The notes under the pieces: model-generated | What the model was told of the DNA's origin: nothing | Database searches by the model: none | The model's input: the letters and a program-made list of their open reading frames with translations, nothing else | In this document: in pieces, positions 1-7,684 of the stretch | Layout of the letters: each line of letters begins with the position of its first letter | Numbering within the stretch: the first letter of the stretch is position 1 | Assembly (NCBI GenBank): GCA_910585745.1 | Contig: CAJUFM010000018.1 | Span: 1 to 45,705, forward strand | From: an uncultured Eubacterium sp. | Lineage (GTDB): Bacteria; Bacillota; Clostridia; Lachnospirales; Lachnospiraceae | DNA: 45,705 bases | Direction: 5' to 3' | Position numbers and translations under genes: made by a program

Positions 1-49
1 GAAACTAAAAAATCCTTGAAAAATAAGGAAATAACACTTGACTAAATAG

Positions 50-418
50 GGAGTGGTATCGGTATCTTCTAAGGGAATGGTAAAAGCGGTTAAGCCTGGA
101 AAAGCGAAAATTACTATCTCAGCGAAAGATGGAGGCGCAAAAGTTGTGCTTCCTGTCCAGGTAGTAAAAAAGAAGAAGATAAATCATGTTTTAAAAACTG
201 CCAAAAATACTCTGAAGATGAAAAAGGGCGGGGAGGCAGAATTAAAGATAAATAAACTGACGGCAAAAACGACGAGTCCCGTCACCTATCAATCACTGAA
301 TAAAAAAATTGCCTCCATCGACCAATATGGAAGGATCATTAGCAGAAAGAAAGGGAATACAAAAATAAAAGTAACCTGTGGTAAGAAGACCATTTTGGTA
401 AAGGTAAAAGTTGTGTAA
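50..418 (+). pseudogene. C-terminal remnant of a bacterial Ig-like (Big_2) surface protein
   Basis: The reading frame is closed upstream by an in-frame TAG at 47-49, and its first residues already lie in the middle of an Ig-like fold (VSSKGMVKAVKPGKAKIT is the second half of a Big_2 domain). A second, complete Big_2-like domain follows, with the typical NKKIASIDQYGRI and GNTKIKVTCGKK strands, ending at the natural C-terminus. Such domains are stalk modules of secreted or wall-bound clostridial proteins. No ribosome site precedes the GTG at 53. I read it as the decayed tail of a larger gene rather than a small gene. An upstream frame ends in TAA at 43-45, so a frameshift is also possible. Confidence 0.6.
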
Positions 419-423
419 TATCA

Positions 424-452
424 TTGCAATTCAAATAACGATTAGATATAAT
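424..452 (+). promoter_or_regulatory. Sigma-A promoter of the Uma2 gene
   Basis: TTGCAA (424-429), a 17-base spacer, then TATAAT (447-452). The -10 box overlaps the ATG at 451, so that ATG cannot be the start; the GGAGG at 465 and ATG at 478 fit. Confidence 0.7.
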
Positions 453-477
453 GGGATTAAGAACGGAGGTGGCAAAC

Positions 478-1011
478 ATGGATGCAGTAAGAAAATTACA
501 ACAATATACGATAGATGATATTTATGCTTTACCTGATGGAGAACGGGCTGAGCTGATTGATGGAAAAATTTATTATATGGCTCCACCAAGTAAAACACAT
601 CAAAGAATCAGTGGAAAACTTTATCAGACGATAGCGAATTACATCGATAGCAAGGATGGAAGATGTGAAATATATGCTGCTCCATTTGCTGTATTTTTGA
701 ATAAGGATGGCATCAACTATGTTGAACCAGACATATCGGTCATCTGCGATATCTCTAAATTAGATGAAAAAGGATGCCATGGCGCCCCCGACTGGATCAT
801 TGAGATTGTCTCACCTGGAAATAAGCCAATGGATTATTTTACAAAACTTTTCAAATACCGAAATGCGGATGTAAGGGAGTATTGGATTGTTGATCCAACC
901 AAAGAACAGATCATGGTATATAGATTTGAGAAAGAAACAATGGAACAATACTCTTTTGGTGATGATGTACCAGTAGGAATATACGAAGGTTTTTCTATAA
1001 AAGTACAGTAA
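478..1011 (+). CDS. Uma2 family restriction-endonuclease-like protein
   Basis: 177 residues, the usual length of Uma2 (DUF820) proteins, which have a PD-(D/E)xK nuclease-like fold. Visible landmarks are the N-terminal YTIDDIYALPDGERAELIDG segment, VEPDISVICD with the catalytic-type aspartate, WIIEIVSPGN with the E-x-V core strand, and the late KLFKYRNADVREYWIVDP helix and strand. The start at 478 follows GGAGGTGG by about 7 bases; the ATG at 451 lies inside the promoter. The gene is monocistronic between its own promoter and a strong terminator. The family's biological role is not established. It is common in cyanobacteria and Lachnospiraceae, often in accessory DNA, which fits the decayed neighbours here. 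Confidence 0.88.
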   Translation: MDAVRKLQQYTIDDIYALPDGERAELIDGKIYYMAPPSKTHQRISGKLYQTIANYIDSKDGRCEIYAAPFAVFLNKDGINYVEPDISVICDISKLDEKGCHGAPDWIIEIVSPGNKPMDYFTKLFKYRNADVREYWIVDPTKEQIMVYRFEKETMEQYSFGDDVPVGIYEGFSIKVQ

Positions 1012-1037
1012 GATAACATGAATGTCAGACGTAAAAA

Positions 1038-1085
1038 GAGGGTGTCCCCAAAGTCATAAAGTGACTTAAGGGACCCCCTTTTTTA
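1038..1085. terminator. Bidirectional terminator between convergent genes
   Basis: The arm at 1040-1048 pairs with 1070-1078, and AAGTCA/TGACTT form an inner stem. A run of T follows on the plus strand (1079-1084) and of A precedes (1033-1037), so it can end both Uma2 and the minus-strand pseudogene. Confidence 0.8.
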
Positions 1086-1089
1086 CTGT

Positions 1090-2693
1090 TTACGAGAATT
1101 TTAAGTTCTTAAATATTTTGGTCTGCTTTCTGCTCATTCCTTTTGGAACTTTGACGGATACCTTCTTCGAAATACCCTGAAAGGCATGTTTCCCAAGTTT
1201 ACGAAGCTGTTTCGTCTGGAAAATGATCTTTTTCAGTTTGCTGCAGCTGCGGAAGGCTCCTGAACCGATGTTCTGGACATTGCTGCCGATGGTAATGCGC
1301 TTGAGCTTTCTGCAGTTACGGAAGGCGTTTTTTCCTATGGAAGTCACTTTGAGTTTGTGTCCCTGGATCTTTAGCGTAGCGGGAACGACTACTTGTTTTA
1401 GGTCCTTTTTGGATGTGGTAATAAGGGATACGGTGCCGCCATTTACAACCTGGCTGCCATCTTTGTCCGTGATCTGTATCCAGTCAGCCAGCGTGCCAGT
1501 GGTGAAGGAATAATCACTTGTGCCCCCATTGCTTAGGGTGACGCAGTACCGTTGCTTCCCTGTATTTGTAAACAGAGGAAGGCTGAGAGTACCTGTTTCG
1601 TAAGCTTTGGCATCACCGTCTACAGAAACCAGCATTTTGGCTTCCTCGGATAAAGTGATCCTTTTGGCTTTTGGATAACTCCAGCCATCAGAGTTCCAGG
1701 TCACAAATCCCGGGTGACATTTGCGGTGGCCACTGCCTGATAGTAGACGATCTGGTAATAGGCGTCGTCCCAGTCGGTTCCCCGGAAGTAGCAGTCATAG
1801 TAATAATCTGCTTTTTCCATTGTTTTAAGGCAGAGATCCAGAACCTCCTGCGCTTCGTTGTAATTTACAATGCTATAAAGTTCGGGTTTTACGTACTCAG
1901 CTTTTCGGTAGGTACTTATCTTTAAAAAGTCTGCTACACAGCTGGCGATACCTTCTGCTGCTTCCTCCGGACAGTTTGCCTTGCCGCCAAGCTGGGCCTG
2001 CAGCCATTCTTTCCGGTAGGTTTCAGCGGTATTTGGCTGTCCCCATTTTTCCATGTCGTAGGCGAGGTCCATAGCATAATTCAGTTCCATTTCCACCGGT
2101 TTGATGTCGCCGACATTGACAACCCAGATGTCGCGGATGTTGTAGTCGTATGCCATGGTCAGCTGATCCCATATGTGTTCAAGCTGTGTGGAGCTGACCC
2201 ACTCATAGGCGCCGGTTCCTACATGTCCGTCCAGATGATAATACAGTCCCCAGCCAGCTTTTCTGTCACGCACGCTTTCTTCCGGGACTGAGCGGAGATT
2301 GCCGTAGTTGTCGTCCGTCAGCATAATGGTGACATCCTCAAGACCGTCCCATTTATTTAAGCCGTCGATGCTTCCGTCGTCGGGACCGTAAAAATACTCT
2401 TCGTTTTCACTGTAGGGAATATAGATCTTAGGGGCAGCAGCCGTTTTGGTGTCCGGGTGATCCTGTATGTAATTGTCGATGATCTCTGTCTGGTCGGATA
2501 TGATCCGTTGCGTTCGATGCCGCCTTTCCAGAACTGGTAGATGGCGTCGGCATTCTTTGTATAATCCCAGGCATTGCTCGTTCCATAAGAGGAATATTTT
2601 TTCTGCCATTCGACGCCTGCCCGGTGGCATGCTTCGTGGTGGGAAGTACCCATGCATACCCCGTAGGCGTCGGCAAGTACACAGAAGAAGCAC
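1090..2693 (-). pseudogene. Degenerate GH115 alpha-glucuronidase with C-terminal LRR_5 repeats
   Basis: Three reading frames, read right to left, together recall one large GH115 (xylan alpha-glucuronidase) gene. About 2690-2510 carries ADAYGVCMGTSHHEACHRAG and DAIYQFWKGGIERN. After a frame change, 2510-1701 carries IMLTDDNYGNLRSVPEE, GLYYHLDGHVG and IWVVNVGDIKPVEME, all GH115 hallmarks. After another shift at about 1704 come LPLFTNTGKQRYCVTLSNGG and ADWIQI, a later GH115 segment, then three to four LRR_5 (BspA-type) repeats and the C-terminus. The segment normally following GIERN is missing, and so is a long stretch between the second and third parts, so the gene has internal deletions as well as frameshifts. 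The N-terminus is lost where the AraC fragment begins. Not functional as it stands. Confidence 0.75.
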
Positions 2694-3265
2694 TGCGGAT
2701 ACTTTCTTCTGCATCTACGGATCTTCTTGCCCGTTTTCATCCCTGTGGAGAGAACCGCATTACCCGTTTATCTGCCTATAATATGGAGCGGTATATAACA
2801 CTGACGGATGAATATCTGAAGATTTCCCGTTCTTCAGAATATGGCTGCGATCTCAGGGCAGTTTATCTTCTTACAGAGCTGATCTTGTTTACGAACCAGC
2901 TTTTTGGTGATCCGAAAAGAAGAAGGTACGATAATGTTATGCCTGAGCTTGTATCAAATACAATGCAGTACGTGGAAGAACATCTGGCGGAGGATATTTC
3001 TCTTGCGAAGCTCAGTCATATTCTAAACTACAGCAGTAAATATATCAGTGTGCAGTTTAAGGCACATACGGGGTTATCGCTCCGGGAATATATTCTGGAT
3101 CAGAGAGTCGAATGTGCAAAGAGGTTTTTGGCGGCAGGCAGCAGTGTGTCCCAAGCCTGTCTGGATTCGGGGTTCAGCGACTATTCCAATTTTATACGCA
3201 GTTTTAAAAAAAAGACCGGGATCTCTCCCGGACGTTTTAGAAAGGAAAAGACTGGCACGAAATAA
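2690..3265 (+). pseudogene. Truncated AraC-family transcriptional regulator
   Basis: The C-terminal two-helix-turn-helix AraC DNA-binding domain is intact: YVEEHLAEDISLAKLSHILN, YSSKYISVQFKAHTGLS, REYILDQRVECAKRFL, then VSQACLDSGFSDYSNFIRSF and the closing KKTGISPGRFRK. About 60 residues of linker helix precede it. The N-terminal sensory domain expected in a roughly 300-residue family member is absent, because everything left of about 2690 is antisense to the GH115 remnant. The frame can be opened at an ATG at 2624, but that lies inside the other pseudogene and has no ribosome site. Such regulators often sit divergently beside sugar-hydrolase genes, so the pair probably came from one glycan-use locus that collapsed. 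Confidence 0.7.
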
Positions 3266-3304
3266 TTTTAAAGCTGACCGACAAAAAAAGACATTTTATT
3301 ACAG

Positions 3305-3338
3305 ACACCATATCTTGTACCAGATGTGGTGTTTTGTT
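3305..3338 (+). terminator. Rho-independent terminator after the AraC remnant
   Basis: ACACCATATCT (3305-3315) pairs with AGATGTGGTGT (3322-3332), with a 6-base loop, followed by a T-rich tail. Confidence 0.7.
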
Positions 3339-3424
3339 TATATGGGAACAAGATGTGGTGGTAAAGCTATATAAAAGCCACTGAAAACCAGGAATTTACA
3401 TCAAATATGTGTCAAAAAAAAAGC

Positions 3425-3453
3425 TTGCCTAATTCCCTAAAGTGGAGTAAAAT
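3425..3453 (+). promoter_or_regulatory. Promoter of the mraZ division/cell-wall operon
   Basis: TTGCCT (3425-3430), a 17-base spacer and TAAAAT (3448-3453). The first MraZ-type box (AGTGG at 3441) sits between -35 and -10; four more follow at once. Confidence 0.6.
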
Positions 3454-3499
3454 CTAATTAAAAGTGGAGCGAAGTGGAGTGAAGTGGTACGAAGTGGTG
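3441..3499 (+). promoter_or_regulatory. MraZ operator: AGTGG boxes at 10-bp spacing
   Basis: AGTGG occurs at 3441, 3463, 3473, 3483 and 3493. The last four are exactly one helical turn apart and share the form (G/A)AAGTGG plus three bases. This matches the known MraZ target, direct repeats with a short fixed spacing, described as AAAGTG(T/G)N3 in Mollicutes. Position over and just downstream of the promoter implies autorepression of the cluster. Binding itself is inferred. Confidence 0.75.
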
Positions 3500-3520
3500 G
3501 TTGAAAGTACGTCTAAGACA

Positions 3521-3723
3521 TGCCGCCACAGGCGGCACAAACATTTTCGTGACTAAAAACACCGGGCTGTCACTGCTACGCAGCTTTACCAGCCCTCCAT
3601 CATTCGGAACTCCCGCACTGCTTATCGCATTGCTCCGTTCCTCATGATGGACGTTCGCACAATCATGAGAAATATTCATGCAAGCATGATATTTCTCATG
3701 ACTTTGCTCACTGTTTTAGTCAC
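3521..3723. other. Highly folded leader or intergenic repeat element upstream of mraZ
   Basis: Nested inverted repeats fill this stretch. A lone hairpin TGCCGCC/GGCGGCA occupies 3521-3537. Then a closing stem (3549-3561 with 3712-3723, GTGACTAAAAACA against TGTTTTAGTCAC) encloses three hairpins: 3564-3595 (GGGCTG/CAGCCC with inner CTGC/GCAG), 3597-3650 (CCATCAT/ATGATGG with GGAAC/GTTCC), and 3663-3701 (17 base pairs with one bulge and a CAAG loop). It lies between the promoter and the mraZ start, so it would be in the 5' leader RNA. It could be a structured RNA or a dispersed repeat that landed here. Confidence 0.65.
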
Positions 3724-3754
3724 ACTTTCCACAGAGGGAAGTTGGTGAAGTCTT

Positions 3755-4183
3755 ATGTTCATGGGTACCTATGAACACAGTATCGATACAAAAGGAAGAG
3801 TGATCATCCCAGCAAAGTTCAGGGAACAGCTTGGGGATTCTTTTGTAGTGACACTGGGACTGGACGGATGCCTGTTTGTGTATCCGGAGAGCGAGTGGCA
3901 GGACTTCGTCAAGGAATTGAAAGAGCTTCCGGGCAGCAAGGAAGCCCGTAAATTACAGAGATATTTCATGGCAGGAGCTGCACCCTGCGATGTGGACAAG
4001 CAGGGACGTGTCCTGATCCCAGCCAATTTGAGAGAAAAGGCGGGATTGGAAAAGGATATTGTCTTTGTGGGAGTAATGAGTAAGATCGAGATATGGAGTA
4101 AGGAACACTGGGATGAAAATGATGACTTTGACAATGTAGATGAGATCGCAGAACATATGTCTGAACTTGGACTTTCGTACTGA
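3755..4183 (+). CDS. mraZ: Transcriptional regulator MraZ
   Basis: 142 residues, full length for MraZ, a ring-forming DNA-binding protein made of two SpoVT/AbrB-like halves. Both halves show the family signature: YEHSIDTKGRVIIPAKFRE near the start and CDVDKQGRVLIPANLRE after residue 75. The start ATG gives MFMGTYEHSID, matching the usual MFMGEY opening, with GGTGAAG as ribosome site. It heads the division/cell-wall cluster, and MraZ normally represses its own operon; the repeated AGTGG boxes upstream fit that. rsmH follows after 68 bases. Confidence 0.96.
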   Translation: MFMGTYEHSIDTKGRVIIPAKFREQLGDSFVVTLGLDGCLFVYPESEWQDFVKELKELPGSKEARKLQRYFMAGAAPCDVDKQGRVLIPANLREKAGLEKDIVFVGVMSKIEIWSKEHWDENDDFDNVDEIAEHMSELGLSY

Positions 4184-4251
4184 TCCTGGTGACTGGTGGC
4201 CGCAGATCAGGTGAAACCGGCAGCTTAATGGCCAGTTTAATGGAGGAAACG

Positions 4252-5190
4252 ATGGAATTTAATCATGTATCAGTGCTGTTAAAGGAATGTATCGAAGGTC
4301 TGAATATCGATCCGGAGGGAATCTATGTAGATGGTACCCTCGGTGGAGCCGGTCATGGCTATGAGGTCTGCAGCCGTCTTTCCGAAGGGGGAAAGTTTAT
4401 CGGTATCGATCAGGACGAAGATGCCATTATGGCATCGACGGAGCGGCTCAGTGAATTTGGAGACAAAGTTACGATCATAAAAAGCAACTATGTTTATATG
4501 AAACAGGTACTTGTTGATCAAAGAATTGAAAAAGTAAACGGAATTCTTCTGGATCTGGGTGTGTCATCCTATCAGCTGGATACGGAGGAGAGAGGATTTT
4601 CTTACATGGCAGATGCGGCTCTGGATATGCGGATGGACCGTACACAGATGCTGACTGCAGCAGATGTGGTGAATTCTTATCCGGAGGAGAAATTATACCA
4701 GATACTTAAGGATTATGGGGAAGAACGCTTTGCCAGAAGCATCGCGAGGCATATTGTACAGAGACGGCAGGAAAGGGAGATTGGTACCACGGGAGAACTG
4801 GTGGATATCATTCGGGCTTCCATGCCGGCAAAGGCGAAAAACAGTAAGGGACACCCGGCGAAACGAAGTTTTCAGGCGATCCGCATTGAGGTCAACCATG
4901 AGCTGGAGGCTCTTCAGGAAGCCCTGGGGGACATGGTGTCACTTCTGGCAGACAGGGGAAGACTGTGTATCATCACCTTCCATTCTCTGGAAGACCGGAT
5001 GGTGAAGAATTTTTTTCGCAGGATGGAACATCCCTGCACCTGTCCGCCAGATTTTCCGGTGTGTGTCTGTGGAAATAAAACAAAAGGGAAAGTGATTACC
5101 AGAAAGCCGATCCTTCCAGGGATGGAAGAACTGGCAGTAAATAAACGCTCGAAAAGTGCGAAACTTCGAATCTTTGAACGGAGAGACTAG
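4252..5190 (+). CDS. rsmH: 16S rRNA (cytosine(1402)-N(4))-methyltransferase RsmH
   Basis: 312 residues. Transfers a methyl group from S-adenosylmethionine to N4 of C1402 in the ribosomal P-site region. The SAM-binding loop VDGTLGGAGHGYE lies near residue 26, FIGIDQDEDA follows, and the conserved LLDLGVSSYQLD, GFSYMADAALDMRMD, RSFQAIRIEVNHE and CIITFHSLEDRMVK motifs are all present. The start at 4252 is chosen because GGAGG sits 6 bases upstream and MEFNHVSVLL is the family opening; a longer frame from 4189 lacks a ribosome site. Second gene of the cluster, as in most Firmicutes. Confidence 0.96.
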   Translation: MEFNHVSVLLKECIEGLNIDPEGIYVDGTLGGAGHGYEVCSRLSEGGKFIGIDQDEDAIMASTERLSEFGDKVTIIKSNYVYMKQVLVDQRIEKVNGILLDLGVSSYQLDTEERGFSYMADAALDMRMDRTQMLTAADVVNSYPEEKLYQILKDYGEERFARSIARHIVQRRQEREIGTTGELVDIIRASMPAKAKNSKGHPAKRSFQAIRIEVNHELEALQEALGDMVSLLADRGRLCIITFHSLEDRMVKNFFRRMEHPCTCPPDFPVCVCGNKTKGKVITRKPILPGMEELAVNKRSKSAKLRIFERRD

Positions 5191-5203
5191 GGGGATTTAT
5201 CGG

Positions 5204-5638
5204 ATGGCAGGAAAGACAACTTACATATATGGAAATACGGCGCGGAAATTAAGCGCGGAGCCGGCGAGGCGGATTGAAAGGGAGCCAGGCAGGCGGCCCC
5301 AGAGAAGACCGCAGCCGGTAAAGAGAAGACGGATTGACCGGGTTTCTGTCGCGTTTATTGTAATAACATTTGCCATAGCGTTCTCAGTGTGCTATTATTA
5401 TTTAAAACTGCAGTTTCAGAATACCTATCTCAGCAAAGGGGTAGTAGGACTTGAGAGCGAAGTGGTAGAGATGGAAAAAGAAAATTCCAATGCACTTCAG
5501 GAGCTGGAAGAAGAGCTGGATCTGGGAGCTATCTACAAAAAAGCAACGAAGGAGTTAGGGATGAAAAGTGCTAAGAGCGGCCAGATCTTTACTTATGAAA
5601 GCAAAAAAAGTACTCAGGTAAGACTGCATAATAAGTAG
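5204..5638 (+). CDS. ftsL: Cell division protein FtsL-like
   Basis: 144 residues in the FtsL slot between rsmH and the first penicillin-binding protein. Layout: a basic, arginine-rich cytoplasmic tail (about residues 1-45), one membrane segment (VSVAFIVITFAIAFSVCYYY), then a short extracytoplasmic coiled coil (YLSKGVVGLESEVVEMEKEN). FtsL proteins recruit the septal synthase together with DivIB and DivIC; the sequence is poorly conserved, so position and topology carry the call. Start at 5204 follows AGGGGG. The frame can be extended to 5156, overlapping rsmH, but without a ribosome site. Confidence 0.8.
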   Translation: MAGKTTYIYGNTARKLSAEPARRIEREPGRRPQRRPQPVKRRRIDRVSVAFIVITFAIAFSVCYYYLKLQFQNTYLSKGVVGLESEVVEMEKENSNALQELEEELDLGAIYKKATKELGMKSAKSGQIFTYESKKSTQVRLHNK

Positions 5639-5654
5639 GAAAAGGTGAATTGGA

Positions 5655-7625
5655 ATGGTGATCCGCAGAAGAGTCCACAGGATAAGAAAAAGACCAAAAA
5701 GATTTACAAGAGGGATGAAAAAGACCCTCTTTCTCTTTTTGGTGTTTGTTTTTCTTCTGTTTACAGCACTTGGTGTAAGGATATATACTCTAAACAGAGA
5801 CAATGGTGATGCCTACAAAAAGCAGGTGTTTTCCCAGCAGTCTTATACCAATAAAGTGTTGAATTACAGGAGGGGGGCGATCAAGGACCGCAATGGCACG
5901 ATCCTTGCCCAGAGCGTCCGCAAATTCAACCTGATCCTGGAACCCAGGACGATATTGGCGGATCCGGAAGTGAAGGCGGATACCCTGGCGATGATCGCCC
6001 GGTATTTCTCTTTTGATACCGGCATCATAGAACAGATCCTTGCAGAGCATCCGGAATCCATGTATCAGCATGTGGAGGGACTGAAAGAACTTACCAGGAA
6101 GCAGATCTCCGGATTTCAGGAGGAGATAGAGGAAAATAAAAAAAAGAAAAAAGATAAGAAAAAGATACAGGGTGTATGGTTTGAGGAAATATTTACCAGG
6201 GAGTACCCGCTAGATACGATATGCGCCAATGTTGTAGGCTTTACCTCCTCAGAGAATCAGGGGACCTATGGTGTGGAGGGGAGTTATAACGATAGGCTCA
6301 ATGGAAAGAATGGCAGGGAGTACGGCTACTTTGATGCCAATATGGATTTTCAGAGAACGGTGAAAAAGGCCATGAATGGAAATTCTGTGGTGCTGACGCT
6401 GGATGCCAATGTTCAGAGGATCGTAGAACAGCAGATTAAAAAGTATAACAAGGATGTGGGGGCAAAAAACATAGGTGTTCTGGTAATGAACCCGAAAAAT
6501 GGAGAGATACTTGCCATGGCTTCCCAGAATAGTTACAATCTGAATGAGCCAAGAGATCTCTCACTGATGTACACACAGGAAGAAATTGCGGGAATGGACG
6601 AAGAGACCACTACCAAAAATCTGATGACGATGTGGTCAAATTTTTGTATTGCCCATGATTATGAGCCAGGATCTACCTTTAAACCTTTTACGGTAGCGGC
6701 GGCACTGGATGAGGGGACGGTGAAAGATTCTGACTCCTTTGCCTGCAGCGGGGTGAGAAATGTGGCGGGGACAGAGATTCACTGTGCGGTCCGCAGCGGT
6801 CACGGAGTCGTATCATTACAGCAGAGTCTGATGGAATCCTGTAACAGTGCGCTTATGAAAATTGGGGAAGATCTTGGGAGAACGAACTTTAGCAAATACA
6901 ATAAGATTTTTGGATTTGGTCAGAGGACAGGCATTGACCTGCCGGGAGAGAGTGCTGGTTTAATTCATACAGAAGAAGAACTGAATCCGGTGGAACTCGC
7001 CACTAGCAGCTTTGGACAGACACAGACGGTGACTATGGTGCAGATGGCAGCGGGATTTTCTTCTCTTTTGAATGGAGGAAATTATTACCAGCCCCATATT
7101 GTTAAAGAGATTCAAAATGAAAACGGTGCAGTAGTGGAGAGCACAGAGCCAGTTGTAGTGAAGAGGACAGTGTCGGAGGCTACAAGCCGTCTGATCCGCA
7201 AGTATATGAAAGCTACGGTGGAAGAGGGAACGGCAAAGCCGGCGCAGGTGAAAGGGTACTCCATCGGAGGAAAGACCGGGACGGCGGAGAAGAGGCCGGT
7301 GACAGATAAAAAATATCTGGTTTCTTTTATTGGCTGTGTTCCGGCAGAAGATCCCCAGGTGGTGGTATATGTAATTATTGACGAACCGAATGTAGAGGAT
7401 CAGGCCCACAGTACTTATGCTACGGAATATGCGTCGAAGATCATGAAAAAAATACTTCCGTTTTTAGGGATCTATTCAGATGCGACGGAGACTCCGACGC
7501 CATCAGCAGAGGATGGGCAGCCGGCAGAGAATGAACCGGCGCAAGAGGACGGGCAGCAAAAAGAGAATGACCCGGAGCCAGAAGATGGAAAGCCAGCAGA
7601 AGGTACGCCGACTGAGGAAGAATAG
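5655..7625 (+). CDS. pbpB: Class B penicillin-binding protein (septal D,D-transpeptidase, FtsI/PBP2B type)
   Basis: 656 residues. A basic N-terminus and one membrane anchor (KTLFLFLVFVFLLFTALGV) precede the PBP dimerisation domain, which opens with YRRGAIKDRNGTILAQS. The transpeptidase domain has the active-site tetrad STFK (Ser340), the SCN motif (395-397) and KTG (540-542). It cross-links septal peptidoglycan. The lysine-rich insert KKKKKDKKK around residue 163 and an acidic, Pro/Glu-rich tail of about 50 residues are unusual additions. No PASTA domain is visible. The symbol follows gene order (ftsL-pbpB-spoVD in Bacillus). Start at 5655 after AAAGGTGA. Confidence 0.88.
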   Translation: MVIRRRVHRIRKRPKRFTRGMKKTLFLFLVFVFLLFTALGVRIYTLNRDNGDAYKKQVFSQQSYTNKVLNYRRGAIKDRNGTILAQSVRKFNLILEPRTILADPEVKADTLAMIARYFSFDTGIIEQILAEHPESMYQHVEGLKELTRKQISGFQEEIEENKKKKKDKKKIQGVWFEEIFTREYPLDTICANVVGFTSSENQGTYGVEGSYNDRLNGKNGREYGYFDANMDFQRTVKKAMNGNSVVLTLDANVQRIVEQQIKKYNKDVGAKNIGVLVMNPKNGEILAMASQNSYNLNEPRDLSLMYTQEEIAGMDEETTTKNLMTMWSNFCIAHDYEPGSTFKPFTVAAALDEGTVKDSDSFACSGVRNVAGTEIHCAVRSGHGVVSLQQSLMESCNSALMKIGEDLGRTNFSKYNKIFGFGQRTGIDLPGESAGLIHTEEELNPVELATSSFGQTQTVTMVQMAAGFSSLLNGGNYYQPHIVKEIQNENGAVVESTEPVVVKRTVSEATSRLIRKYMKATVEEGTAKPAQVKGYSIGGKTGTAEKRPVTDKKYLVSFIGCVPAEDPQVVVYVIIDEPNVEDQAHSTYATEYASKIMKKILPFLGIYSDATETPTPSAEDGQPAENEPAQEDGQQKENDPEPEDGKPAEGTPTEEE

Positions 7626-7626
7626 G

Positions 7627-7666
7627 TATATCTTTATTCCTTTTATAATACATTAATAAAGATATA
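7627..7666. other. Hairpin between the two penicillin-binding protein genes
   Basis: TATATCTTTATT (7627-7638) pairs perfectly with AATAAAGATATA (7655-7666) around a 16-base loop. No T-run follows, so it is more likely an mRNA processing or stability hairpin than a terminator. Confidence 0.5.
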
Positions 7667-7684
7667 TGTTTCTGAGGAGGCAGT

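Noticed and set aside
3458..3679. 73-residue minus-strand frame upstream of mraZ
   Set aside because: It crosses the MraZ boxes and the folded element; the frame follows from palindromes, not coding selection.
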